From: Hyperoodon ampullatus
Taxonomy: Eukaryota > Chordata > Mammalia > Artiodactyla > Ziphiidae
Direction: 5' to 3'
DNA length: 64,000 bases
Assembly (NCBI GenBank): GCA_949752795.1
Contig: OX457061.1
Location: 4,895,239-4,959,238, forward strand
Shown here: positions 45,396-55,539 of the stretch, one piece after another
How positions within the stretch are numbered: position 1 is the first letter of the stretch
Layout of the letters: every line of letters starts with the position of its first letter
Translations under genes and position numbers: made by a program
Notes under the pieces: model-generated
What the model saw: only the letters and a program-made list of their open reading frames with translations
What the model was told of the DNA's origin: nothing
Database searches by the model: none

Positions 45396-45575
45396 CTTTA
45401 TATTCTCACTGACTCCTCCCACTGCCCTGTTTACGGAACAGGTGACACCACCTCTCAGAGAGAGAGGTTACCTGACCTACCTGAAGCCACCACTAAGTCA
45501 ATGGCAGAATGGAAATTCGAACCCAGGGCTGGGTCTAAGAACACTCTCTAAACCACTGACCCCCCTTGTCAGGAG
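45396..45575 (+). repeat. MIR SINE
   Basis: 'GAGAGAGGTTACCTGACCTA' and GGAAATTCGAACCCAGGGCT, then CTAAACCACTGACCCCCC, form a forward MIR with its 3' part intact. Confidence 0.75.
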
Positions 45576-45639
45576 TTCTGGCCACTCCAAGGAGCACGGG
45601 CTCCTGCTCTGGTGGCATCACTCCTCTGAGAAACCCCGT

Positions 45640-46060
45640 GAGCCAAGCCTGTGCTGGCCTCTGGGGCTAAAACAGCGACCGAGTAAGACAACGTCCCCTC
45701 TCCCGGGAATCCTACAGCCAGGCGGGCACATGGCATGTGATTCGGAGTGTGGCATCAAGCTGAGAGTCCCGCTCGGAGGGAAAGTGGTGAGGTTTGGTTG
45801 AGAACCCGGGACAAAGGGCCCTGGGCCGGCCTAGGAGTCAGGGAAGGCAGGAAAGGAAGGCTTGATCTGACATCTGATCATGTCGGCATCAAAAGACAGA
45901 GGTCGGCTGCTGGGGGAGGGGAGTAGAGAGCCCTGGAGCAGAGGGAACCGTGTGTGCAAAGGCCCTGTGGTGAGGGGTCACGGACATGGAGGATTCAGGG
46001 AACCACAGGCCAGGGCAGCTGGAGGGCAGGGCCGGGCTCTGATAGAACGTGGTGAGGGTC
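45640..46060 (-). repeat. L2 LINE fragments
   Basis: 'GGGGCTAAAACAGCGACCGA', CAGAGGGAACCGTGTGTGCA and AAAGGCCCTGTGGTGAGGGG are reverse-strand blocks of the L2 ORF end and 3' UTR. Confidence 0.55.
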
Positions 46061-47462
46061 CTAAAAACATCAGGGTTTGTTGGAGATTTGTTGAGCATAT
46101 TAACAGGTCGACTGTCCTGCGAGGTGTCTCCCCTGCAGAAATAGCCCCCAGTGTAGTGTCCTCTGCCCGCTTCCTCTGTTGACAGATGTTGTCTCTCTGC
46201 TACTGGGGCCCGCCCGCTGTCACAGGAGCCGAGGCCTTCTCTGCTCAGCTGCAGGCCGGGCACAGACCGCTTCGTGTCTGCCTGTTGCCGGAAGAGCTGT
46301 GTCTGAGCAAGATGTCTGGTTTTCGCAGCCACTCTTCTGACCCCCACTAGGGATTCTGCTTACTCTTTGCTGGAGCCTGGCCTCTGGGTGGCGCCTGCCC
46401 TCATGAGCTCCCGCCTTTAGGCACACACCCTCTCACAGAGAAGTCAGGTAACTGCCCAGCAGCAAACATCCCCCCCGCCACCGCCCCCTGCCACCGCTCC
46501 ACACACACCCCCTCCAGCAACGTGTCCGGCCTTGGGGAATCCCAGGGTGCTGCCCTCGGCCAGCTGCGGTGTGGATGTCCTCCCAGGGTCCCACCAAGAG
46601 ACCAAACACCCATAGGTGACCAGTCCTGGTGACGCCCTGGCTCCCTCCCTGGGCGCTTGTTCATCATCCCACAATTAATGACAAGTTATTAATTATTAAT
46701 GACAAGCGTCGAGCACTGTGCTCGAGGGGCCCGTGGGAGAGACGTCCAGGTGAAGAAAAGCTCGCACTACCATGGACCAAGTGCTAAACCTGAAACAGGC
46801 CCAGGGTGCCGTGGGTCCTCCATTCCAACCTTGAGCAACGTGGTGGAAAACGCCTTCCTTGCATTTAGCTGACAGCCGTCTCCTTGTCACTTTCCACCTC
46901 CTGGTGCTAATTCAAACGCCACCCAGGCTCCTTGGCTTCAGGATTCTAGATTTATTCTGGAAGCAGGACCCAGAAGGGCAGTCAAGAGGCCTCTCTTCCA
47001 CCGAGGGAAAACAGAACAGTCACAAAACTATTTGTCAAGCATATTCATGCTAAGCTGGTTTGGTTTTTTTAATTGGCCAGGGGCCTAGAATCCGACTGGC
47101 AGCGATGGAGCGGACAGATGGGATCCTATATGAAGCCACTGATGCATTCAACTTAGAAAGAGAAGAAAACCTTATTAGTCAAGGTTTCAAAGGCTGCGAC
47201 TTCACAGGAAGCCTTCTCCGGCCCAACCAGCTGGGCCTGCATCCCTGGCCAGTACCGCCCGGCTTTGCCAGGCCCTGCTCGAGGCTCCCAGTGTCTCAGC
47301 CAGGTGCCAGCAGCCGAAAGCCGGCCCCCCATGCTTGTCCCCTAAGAGCTGCTGCTTCCTGAGTCCCTGGGGCTTTCTGTCTGCCCTCCCGTGGGCTGGA
47401 CCAGGCAGGAAGCTCTCCACAGCTACCTCCCTGTCCCATCCTTGCTCTGAGCTCAAAGTGAC
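46061..47462. other. Intergenic, no gene recognised
   Basis: I see no named repeat. A 21-bp tandem duplication with ATTAATGACAAG motifs lies at 46674-46706. The block 47,040-47,210 (TTTTTTTAATTGGCCAGGGG, ATCCTATATGAAGCCACTGA) looks unique and could be a conserved element. Confidence 0.45.
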
Positions 47463-47490
47463 CTGTTCTGGGTTGAAGTGTGCCCCCCAC

Positions 47491-47971
47491 CCAAATTCAT
47501 AGTTTTCTGGGGAGACACCCAAATCCCTTTTATTGCGGGGGGGAGTGGAGTGGTCTCTCACCGCACGGTTTGTTCATTGGCGCGGCTTCCTGCGTCCCGC
47601 GGCTTCGCCACGGCCAGAAGCTCGCGTGCGCCGGAGAAGGGCTCGATGCGCAGGGCCTCAGAGGCTTCCTGTGCCCTGAAGGCTGGCCCCACAGTGGCTG
47701 CGGCCTGAGGCTGTGCTGTCTGGCTGGTGAAGCCACACTCGCCCAGTGTCCTGCCATCATCCGGAAGCTGGTTGTCCTAGTACAGCCGCTGCTCCTCTGG
47801 CGGCCGCCTGAGGATGCCCTCGACGATGCGTTTCAGCTCGAACACGGTGCTCGATTCCTTGGCGTCCGTGAAGATGGTGGTCTTGTGGCACCGGATCGTG
47901 CGGAGCACGTCCATCACGGCTGCTACCGCTTCCCCTCGATGCGCCGGCGCAGCCGTGCTTCCAGATTCATA
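47491..47971. repeat. Target-site duplication around ELOB retrocopy
   Basis: The outer copies are CCAAATTCATA (47491-47501) and CCAGATTCATA (47961-47971). Together they restore the continuous LTR order (…CCAAATTCATA then TGTTGAAGTCC…), which shows that the LTR was there first and the retrocopy was inserted by L1 machinery. Confidence 0.85.
47502..47960 (-). pseudogene. ELOB: Processed pseudogene of elongin B (ELOB/TCEB2)
   Basis: On the - strand an ATG at 47914 opens a frame of 118 codons ending with TGA at 47558-47560, exactly the normal length of elongin B. I recognise its ubiquitin-like N-terminal half ([20 protein letters not shown], then IVEGIL) and its C-terminus (ANEQ near the end). 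Elongin B is the ubiquitin-like partner of elongin C in transcription elongation and cullin E3 ligase complexes. There is no intron and no frameshift. Codon 46 (lysine in the parent) is TAG at 47777-47779, and many changes cluster in the second half. An AATAAA follows the stop at 47534-47529. The copy is bracketed by CCAAATTCATA (47491) and CCAGATTCATA (47961), an 11-bp target duplication with one mismatch. The A tail has decayed. It is a dead retrocopy. Confidence 0.93.
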
Positions 47972-48049
47972 TGTTGAAGTCCTAACCCCGAGTATCTCAG
48001 AGTGTGACCTTGTTTGGAGACAAGGCCTTTGTAGAGGTCGTAGTTAAAG

Positions 48050-48279
48050 TGAGGCCCTGGGCTTCCCTGGTGGCGCAGCGGTTGGGAGTCCGCCTGCCGA
48101 TGCAGGGGGCGCGGGTTCGTGCCCCGGTCCGGGAGGATCCCACATGCCGCGGAGCCGCTGGGCCCGTGAGCCATGGCCGCTGAGCCTGCACGTCCGGAGC
48201 CTGTGCTCCGCAACGGGAGAGGCCACAGCAGTGAGAGGCCCGCGAACCGGAAAAAAAAAAAAAAAAAAAATGAGGTCCT
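48050..48279 (+). mobile_element. CHR SINE with 9-bp target duplication
   Basis: The forward CHR SINE is 48059-48270, with a pure 20-base A tail. The flanks are TGAGGCCCT (48050) and TGAGGTCCT (48271), one mismatch. The long uniform A tail and near-consensus body suggest a young copy. Confidence 0.93.
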
Positions 48280-48541
48280 TAGGTCTCTACTCCAAGATGA
48301 TGTCCTTACGAAATGGGGACACGTGGACACAGGCACGCGCACAGAAAGAAGAGACTCAGGTAGAAGGCGGCCATCCACAAGCCAAGGAGAGAGGCCTGGG
48401 GCAGATCTTTTCCTTGGGGCCCTCGGGAAGAGCCACTCCTGTCGACACACTGATCCCAAGCTTCTGGCCTCCAGACAAATGTCAGCTGTTTAAGATGCCC
48501 GGTTTGCAGTACTGTGTCAGAGCAGCCCTGGCAAAGGAATA

Positions 48542-49094
48542 CATGACCTTACCCAAGAGGCCTCCCATCTCATGGGCTCCACCCGCCGGCATCCCAGCAT
48601 GTGGCCTGGACACAGACATCTGCCCAGCCCAGGGGTGCTCACCAGGCCTGCTCTCCTGTCACGCCCACCCAGCCCCCGCCACGGCCATCCACTGGTCCGT
48701 ATATCCCCTCGCTGCGGCCAGGTGGAAATCTCCCTTCCGAGGAGCTGGGCGAGTGGTCTGGGCTTGACTTCATCGTCACCTTGTGAGAGCCCTGGAGGAG
48801 GTGTCCCAACCCACAGGGCTGAGCCAGGCACCCTGGGACAGAGCCTGGGAGCACCCTGAGTCCAAGATGCCTCACCTCGCCCGACATCTGCACACCTGCA
48901 GTGTTCCAGGTACTGGGCAGCGCTGTCGATCACATTAGGACGGATCAGACTGCGCCTTGCTGTGGTTACAGAACTCACAGTGATCCTTTACGTTTGTTTT
49001 CAAGGCATATGCTTTCGGGAGGTCAATAAGCAAAGCGTATTATACAGCGTCATATCCTCGCTCACCAGGGTGAAAACAACCAAGTCAGTCCTCC
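48542..49094. other. Intergenic, nothing recognised
   Basis: I see no gene or named repeat. Confidence 0.4.
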
Positions 49095-49312
49095 TCCTAC
49101 GGCTCATCGCGAGGGCCCACTCCACACCACGCGTCGGCGATCTCACTTAAGCCCTTCAAAGATCCTTTCAGGGTAGTTAATATCACCCCACGTCACAGAT
49201 GAGGAAGGCGATGCTCGGAGAGGTTGTGAGCTTGCAGAAGGTGACAGAGTTGCTAAGGGACCCATTTGGGGTTCAAACTTGACCCCAAAGTTTGTGCTGA
49301 GACCACCCTGGC
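49095..49312 (+). repeat. MIR SINE
   Basis: 'ACGTCACAGATGAGGAAGGC', ATGCTCGGAGAGGTTGTGAG and TTGGGGTTCAAACTTGACCC fit a forward MIR. Confidence 0.7.
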
Positions 49313-50194
49313 ACGCTCCCTCTCCAGGCTCGGCCCACATGCTCTGCACAGGGTGTCATTCTGAGGACCAGGAGGGACAGTTCCACCAGGCCGGGGGCTC
49401 TGGGGTCACCCCCTACCCCCAAGCTCTCTCAGAGCACCTGGCGTTTCCGAATTTTGCTTTATGAAAAAGTTTCGAGTCACACATCCACTGAGCAAATAGA
49501 AGAGTGGCTTCATTTTACAGTGTATGCAGCTAGTTTTCCGTACTCTTGACAGCTTCAAATCATTCTCCTCCGGGGGTTGGGAGGGGGACAGGCAGCCCTC
49601 AGCCCACTACACAGTGTTTGCGCCGGACCACAGGTGTGGATAAGCCCGGGACCCCAACCTCAGCCCCCCATGGCTGTTTGACAGCCATCACACAAAGCTC
49701 TCAGGTCCTGTGTGGGTGCATATCAAGGTCTGTGGGTGCCCCAGGGGTGGGCCTGGACCTTCCAACCACGCCCGGCTTTTCCGTCGCCCACACCCCAGCA
49801 GCTGCCGCTCCTCTCTGCAGGACAGTGAGGGTGAAAGTACTTGGAGAAAGGAAGGAGAGCTCAGCTTCAGGGGGCTTCCGGTCCAGGTGGGCGGAGGGGC
49901 TGGGAGGGTGGGGGAGATGGTGAAGAGTTTGGGGTGGCAAGGGCCCCCCTCTTTTCTGACTCGGACAAAGCTTTCTTAGGAAACACTGCACTTAATCTCC
50001 CCATTTAGAAGCGAGGAAAACTGAGGTCCGCTGGTCACAGTGGAAGGTCCTGGGCCAAGCCAGGCGAGGGGCCTCCCCCTACACTCCCCCACTCCCGGCC
50101 CACCTGGGCACTGGGAAGCCTCAGGTCCCCCCACCCTTGCCCTGCCCCTTCTGTCCCCAGGTTCCCGTTTCCTGTCAGGCTCGCTGATCCATTC
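49313..50194. other. Intergenic, nothing firm
   Basis: No gene or RNA gene is recognised. A faint forward MIR-like phrase (CCATTTAGAAGCGAGGAAAA) is at about 49,990-50,040. Confidence 0.4.
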
Positions 50195-50560
50195 AGGTCA
50201 GAGCCACCCGTGGGAGGCCAGGCAGAGAGGTCGCTGCTAACTGTATGCTAATGACAGCAGGGACCAATCGATCTCCCCCTTAATCAGGCAATCAATGCGC
50301 ACTGCAGGTGTGTCGGATCCAGGCCTGCAACTGAGGGCGTAGGGAAGGGGGAGGGATGGGGAGAGGAGGAAAGGGACGGGGAGAGGAGGCTGGGCAGGCG
50401 GGAGCCCCGTCCTCTTCCCCATCCCAGAGAGTCGGCTGCAAGTTGAAATCACTGCTCAGGAAAGAACTGAGGGGGAAAGAGAAAGGGGAAAAAAGATGTG
50501 GCCTCTGCTTAATCAAGGCTCAGAGCCGCAGTCGCTAATGAATTCAAGGTTCTCGGGAAC
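50195..50560. other. Unique AT/GC-mixed block, possible conserved element
   Basis: This block matches no repeat I know. It carries ATGCTAAT (octamer-like), CCAATCGATC, TTAATCAGGCAATCAATG, CTTAATCAAGG and CTAATGAATTCAAGG, a cluster of homeodomain- and POU-like motifs, with a purine-rich GGGGAGAGGAGG section in the middle. This is motif observation only; conservation has not been tested. Confidence 0.35.
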
Positions 50561-50884
50561 CCCAGGGCAAGTCAGGGTGGATAGAAGCCAAAACACTTAC
50601 TTACTCCTTCCCCTCCCCTGCGTCCCCTTAACCGGCGGGCGGAGGGTGGGGCGCGTTTAAACCTTCAACTGAAGGACCAGGAGGTTCCCCGCGAGTCCTC
50701 CTGCCTTCTAGAGTTGGAAGGGTCACCCAAGGTCACGGCCAGGCCCCTCCCGCCCAGGACTCCTCTGTCAGGGTCCCCCTCAGCCTTGCTTTAGGAGGGA
50801 CTGTTCTTAGGAGAGGTGCCAACAGGCTGTTTCCTGGTTCTTTCTCTGAACAGCCCTCCTCTGCACCCGCTGGAGTTTTCAACC
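50561..50884. other. Intergenic, nothing recognised
   Basis: This is GC-rich sequence with no repeat or gene that I can identify. Confidence 0.4.
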
Positions 50885-51050
50885 TTTACCACTGATTGCG
50901 TACCTACGGTGTGCCGGCTTTAGATACAACAGCGCCCTGAGTTCTCACAACCCCCTCATGTGTGTAACCTAGTTGCTAAGATTATCCCATTTTACAGATG
51001 AGAAAACCAAGGCTCAGTCAGGATCATGGAATCTGCCAACATTTCAGCCA
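50885..51050 (+). repeat. MIR SINE
   Basis: 'GATTGCGTACCTACGGTGTG', GAGTTCTCACAACCCCCTCA and CCCATTTTACAGATGAGAAA are the ordered landmarks of a forward MIR. Confidence 0.85.
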
Positions 51051-51459
51051 AGGGGGGAGGGCGGGGACACGGCCCCTTGGCCTCCAAATTCTCTTCCCAG
51101 GAGCGCCACAGTCACTCCGGCTCCAAGATCCTAGTTAGGATCATGGCACCCCCCACCCCATGCTCTGAGGTGCCCTGATGCTGCCCCCCAGCTCTGCAGC
51201 TCCTCAGCCCCCCATCACCTGCCTCAGCTTTTCCCCTTTTACAGATTAGCCTAGGATTCAGATCTAATTGTCTGTGGAGTTCCTTCATTTCCAAAGTGTG
51301 AAGGTACCGAGTTATGGCAGTTGGCACTTAGGCTGTGTTTGTTCCTTACCGGCTGTGTGCTTATAAGCAAGTCGCTGGCTGTCTCTGGGCTCAGCAGACA
51401 GCGTGTGTGGCGTGACCCAGCTACCAGGCCCTGGCCGACTGTAAGGCCTTCCCTGTGGC
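51051..51459 (-). repeat. Reverse MIR piece in otherwise plain sequence
   Basis: The part 51340-51400 (GGCTGTGTGCTTATAAGCAA, GTCGCTGGCTGTCTCTGGGC) is a reverse MIR. The rest of this stretch shows nothing that I recognise. Confidence 0.5.
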
Positions 51460-51560
51460 TCACTTCCCCATCTCGACAGATGAGTCACCTGAGACCCAGA
51501 GAGGTTAACTAACTTGCCCAGGGTGACCAGAGCTGTCAGATGCAGGAGCAGAATGAAGAG
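51460..51560 (+). repeat. MIR SINE fragment
   Basis: 'CGACAGATGAGTCACCTGAG' and CAGAGAGGTTAACTAACTTG with GCCCAGGGTGACCAGAG are a forward MIR core. Confidence 0.75.
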
Positions 51561-51954
51561 CTGGCCAGAGAAGGAAAGGCGTAAATGATGCTGGTTAAGG
51601 AATTCGTGGCCTGGCAGACGTATTCCCAGGGCAGCTCACTTCAAAAGTTCTGTCGTTAAGGGCTCTACGCAGGGAAACTACTACACAAAAACTGAGGTTC
51701 TAGGCCACGCCCTTGGAGGGGAGACGGTGGGCCTCATCTGCTTCTCCATCAGGCCTGCCTGGCCTGACCTCCCTTCCCGAGTGGCATGCTCTCCCACCGT
51801 GCACAGACACTCACACTCACACACACGCAGCTATAGCCTTGGGAGGCCCCAGCCCCCAGCCTGGGAAACCCCACCGGGGGCAGCTTAATCGCGGTGGCAG
51901 GGGTTGCTCCCAGCCCCTCTACCCAGGAAAGACCTCGGCCTGGAGGAACGGCAG
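51561..51954. other. Intergenic, nothing recognised
   Basis: A short CACACTCACACACACGC run occurs near 51,810. I see no gene. Confidence 0.4.
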
Positions 51955-52225
51955 CGAGGCACTAGAGCTTCGCTGTCCGAGGTGACCGCCAGCTGCCACA
52001 TTTGAATTAGAACTAATTTAATGAAATAAATGTGAGCAGAGTTTACGTTTCTCTCACGTAACTGAAGCTCACTGTCCATTGGCTCAGCTGCACTTGTCAC
52101 ACCTCAGGTGGTCAGTAGCCACACGTTATAACCGAGGCTGAGCCTGAGAGCCGCCGCCCGCCCCGGCCAGCCGTGCAGACACAGCACATCAGAAGGTGCT
52201 ACTGGACGGACTGTCTCCTAGAGAC
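51955..52225. repeat. Probable DNA-transposon remnant
   Basis: 'CAGCTGCCACATTTGAATTA', GTCAGTAGCCACACGTTATA and GTGCTACTGGACGGACTGT resemble a non-autonomous hAT-type MER element found across eutherians. The exact family is not certain. Confidence 0.4.
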
Positions 52226-52629
52226 GTGGGTTTTCCTCTTCCTGGGTCTGCTTCACTCTTCTCTCTCGTTGGATATTCCTCCGATTGCGCCTCTGGTACG
52301 TGGTCCAGCATGACCTCTCCGCTGACACATCATCCCAGTCCCTCCTAGGTCAGAATCCCAGGAGAGAAAGGCGGATGGCTCAGCCCCACCTACAGATGAG
52401 CACGGGCTCCCCAGTGCAGGCAGCGGTGCCCAGGGTGTCAGGGCTGTGCCTGGGAACCCAGGGCTGTGGGCAGGGTATCCTCAGAAGGGATAGGGCTCCA
52501 GGGGCCAAAGCACTGAGAATATGAGCGAGTGAGAAGGGACATCACATGTAAATGCCGCTGGGGAGGGGGAGGGGGACCTCCCTGCCGAAGGTCCCACATT
52601 ACCAGCAACTCCAGGAGAGAGGTCCTCTT
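52226..52629. other. Intergenic, nothing recognised
   Basis: I see no repeat or exon. Confidence 0.4.
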
Positions 52630-52722
52630 GATCACGTTCCACAGATAAGAAAACTGAAGCTTGGGGAGGGAGAGTTAAGTAATTTATCCAGCATCACACA
52701 GCCAGTAATTGACAAACCCTCA
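52630..52722 (+). repeat. MIR SINE fragment
   Basis: 'CCACAGATAAGAAAACTGAA', GTTAAGTAATTTATCCAGCA and CACACAGCCAGTAATTGAC fit a forward MIR. Confidence 0.75.
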
Positions 52723-53079
52723 AGGTCACATTCCCTAAGATGACCGTCCTGAGAACAAGGCTGCCTCTCCAAGACCAACAGGCTGGCACCAGTACAGGCT
52801 GCCCATGGGCTTCCCTCTCCCCACACTCAGGTCTTCTTACTATTTTATCTCCCGTGAGGAGGGAAGGGTCCCCACCACTCTGTAAAAGTAACCTCACCCA
52901 GACCACAGTTCAAGGTCACCAGGCCTAAGTGACTGTGGTCCTGCAGGAGCCCTGGCCTGGAGACAAGCCTCCTTACCAGGGTGTGCAGGGCACAGGGTGA
53001 GAGGACGGACTGGCAGCCGTGTTTCTGCTGCTGCCAGAATCGGAGCTCTGGGCAGTGTGTATTCACGGCCCCCGACCTC
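52723..53079. other. Intergenic, nothing recognised
   Basis: I see no gene or named repeat. Confidence 0.4.
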
Positions 53080-53620
53080 AGTAGCTCAACACAATGAAGG
53101 TTTCTTTCTTGTTTGTGGCACATTCCAATGAAGCTTATCGCAGGAGGGGAGACTGTGCCCCATGCAGTCATCCAGGGACCCAGGCTTCTTCCAACTAGTA
53201 GCTCCACCATCCCCCAGAGCAGGAGCCAGCAAGCTTTTTCTGTAAAGGGCTAGATAGCAAATATTTTAGGCTTTGCAGGCCATACAGTGGCAACTACTCA
53301 ATTCTGCCAGTGTGGTATGAAAGCAGACATAGACAACACAGAACGGAATGAGCATGACCATGTTCCAATAAAACTTTATTTACAAAAACAGAGGGAGGTC
53401 ATAGCTTTCCCACCACTGCCCTAGAGCCTTGGAGTCCCTCACTGGGCCCTCTGTATCTGATGAGACCAAGAAAGAGAAAGCTCTGGGGGATCATACAGCA
53501 GGCTTTGGGGGCCAGGCCTGGAAGTGGCATATATTACTTCCACCCACAGAAATAAGTGCTTATTTTTGCATGCCACTGAGATTTGGGGGTTGTTTGTTAT
53601 GCAGCATTATAGTAGCAATA
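53080..53620 (+). repeat. Dispersed repeat shared with 26.2-26.6 kb, holding a MER20
   Basis: It runs from TAGCTCAACACAATGAAGGT through CCAGGGACCCAGGCTTCTTC. It resumes after a MER20 insertion with CCCTAGAGCCTTGGAGTCCC and GGCCAGGCCTGGAAGTGGCA, and ends with TGCCACTGAGATTTGGGGGT. It shares ordered blocks with 26,230-26,645. The family is not named. Confidence 0.6.
53220..53418 (+). mobile_element. MER20 hAT-Charlie transposon, near full length
   Basis: The element starts CAGGAGCCAGCAAGCTTTTT, has CTGTAAAGGGCTAGATAGCA, TTTTAGGCTTTGCAGGCCAT and CCAATAAAACTTTATTTACA, and ends CCACCACTG. The 8-bp flanks CCCCAGAG (53212) and CCCTAGAG (53419) match at 7 of 8 bases, as for a hAT target duplication. 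At about 199 bases it is close to the usual MER20 length. Confidence 0.88.
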
Positions 53621-54025
53621 AACGATACACTCTTTTTTTTTTTTTTTTTTTGGCTGCTTTGGGTCTTCATTGTTGGGTCTTCGTTCCTGCGCGCAGGCTT
53701 TCTCTAGTTGTGGCGAGCGGGGGCTTCTCTTTGTTGCGGTGCACGGACTTCTCATTGCGGTAGCTTCTCTCTTTTCGGAGCTCAGGCTCTAGGCGCGCAG
53801 GCTTCAGTAGTTGTGGCTCGCAGACTCAGTAGTTGTGGCTCGCGGGCTTCAGTAGTAGTGGCCCGCGGGCTCCAGAGCACAGGCTCAGTTAGTTATGGCA
53901 CACGGGCTTAGTTGCTCCACGGCATGTGGGATCTTCCCGGACCAGGGCTTGAACCCGTATTCCCTGCATTGGCAGATGGATTCTTAACCACTGCACCACC
54001 AGGGAAGTCCCAACGATACACTCTT
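53621..54025 (-). mobile_element. CHR SINE, long form, with 14-bp target duplication
   Basis: A reverse-orientation long CHR SINE occupies 53635-54011. It has a T run (A tail), several CAGTAGTTGTGGC modules in the middle and the head (on the - strand) GGGACTTCCCTGGTGGTGCA. The direct repeat AACGATACACTCTT flanks it exactly (53621-53634 and 54012-54025). Confidence 0.95.
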
Positions 54026-54200
54026 GTTCTCTCCATTTTGAAGATGGAAAAAAGGAGGTTATTTGCTCAAGGTCTGACAGCTGGTAAATGGCAAAGCCAC
54101 TCCAGGAGAAGCCAGAGCTTTTGTCTAAAGATTCGACATCTGCTTGATCCCCTCAGCTATGATGGCATCTAGCATACAGTAGGCGCTAATATCTGTGGAG
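54026..54200 (+). repeat. MIR and L2-like scraps
   Basis: 'CCATTTTGAAGATGGAAAAA', GGTTATTTGCTCAAGGTCTG and ACAGCTGGTAAATGGCAAAG are a forward MIR (54035-54130). 'TCTAGCATACAGTAGGCGCT' (54167-54190) is its L2- or MIR-like end. Confidence 0.7.
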
Positions 54201-55539
54201 CGATAGAATCCTGCTTTTGAGTGGTCGTGACTGAGAGGCCCTTCTCACTCTCAAGGACATGGGGACATTGACTTCCCTACAGCGGGGAGAGGAGGAAGCC
54301 ACTGAGCCAGCAATCGAAACTCCCCCCATCGACAGGAGCCTGAAATGAAGGCTGACAGGAGGGACCCATTCCATTCCCGCTCACTCATGCACTTTGTTCT
54401 CTAGCAGACCCGGGGGAAACAGGGGCAGAATCAAAGGATGAGGAGAGAAAGGCTTTTTTAAAAGCCCTGGGCTTCTGACATGATGACAGCCCCTTTGGGA
54501 AAGATACGGAGAAGAGGGTACAAGGGGCAGGGGAGGCTCAGAGCAGGAAGGAACGGCCCAGAGGGCCATGTTGGAGGATAATGGAGGGAGAGAAGCTTGA
54601 CCAGGCCCCTTCACAAGCATCTTACTGGCCCCTGTTCACCCCAACCTTGCAACTCCAAGAGCTCCCCAGATAGCCCCTGCTCTGCTCAGCATCAGCTCTG
54701 AGAGCGGCGGAAGCAGCATTTTCTCATTGGCTGGATATTTCACACACACACAGGGAAGTGATTTTCACTTATCTTATTTTCCCCATCATGCACCCATGCT
54801 CCAATAACCTTATGATTTCATCGTGTTCCTGCACCTGTTCCTTGTCAGGATTGGTGTATCTCTAATTGAAAAGAAATGCAGAAGTGCACAGGCATGCGTG
54901 TGCACCACTCACCACACAGACACCACACACACCCACACAGAATCCCATCCTGATGGACCGGCTTGGCTCCCTGGCTGGTTTGATGTTATCCGACAGCCTG
55001 ACAATGCAAAGCAGCCACCAGATAAGGCGTATCTATGGTTCACTGTCTCCTGAACACTCCAGAGCCCCCGTCCCAAATGTCCCTCTTGTCTCTCCAGGAG
55101 TCCGTGCAATTTTCAGAATACTCCAAGGTCTTTCTGAAAGCAGAGAAGCTGGTGCCACCTATTGGCTGGGCCTCCAGGAGAAAGATGGGGCTGGGCCACC
55201 GACTCCTCTCCTGATTCTCTAAAACCTTCTGTCACAGGTTGACAGTGTCAGCATGTGTTGTATTTATGACCATCTGACTCAGTACTCGTCATACTGCATA
55301 CTGCATGGCATGCAGTGGGGACTCCATAAATGTTTGTAGAAATTAGTGCAACTCTTAGAGGCAGGGGAAGGTTGCAGGGCTCTGCGCCATCCTGGTAAAA
55401 AACCGTACGGTCTCTGGTTCTTCTAGCATTGATTCTCTGGGGGGTGGAGTTTCACCGTAAGTAAAGAGCAGAGCTGAGCTGGTTGCAGCGTGTGTTTCAG
55501 TTATGGGTCATCGCTATGAATCTGCTGGACTGGCGGTTA
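54201..55539. other. Intergenic, little recognised
   Basis: A forward L2-like tail occurs near 55,290-55,350 (CAGTGGGGACTCCATAAATG). Short CACACACAC runs lie at about 54,740 and 54,900-54,940. No gene is seen. Confidence 0.45.

Larger units (their letters stand above)
47463..48541 (+). mobile_element. MLT1/MST-type (ERVL-MaLR) LTR carrying two insertions
   Basis: The LTR begins near CTGTTCTGGGTTGAAGTGTG, continues after the first insertion with ATATGTTGAAGTCCTAACCC and TATCTCAGAGTGTGACCTTG, and after the second with GGCGGCCATCCACAAGCCAA and CAGAGCAGCCCTGGCAAAGG. Without its insertions (an ELOB retrocopy at 47502-47960 and a SINE at 48059-48270) it is roughly 400 bases, a normal solo LTR length for this group. 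It has no retroviral coding part. Confidence 0.8.

Noticed and set aside
47558..47914. Possible intact ELOB gene
   Set aside because: No introns, an in-frame TAG at codon 46, and flanking target duplications: a processed pseudogene.
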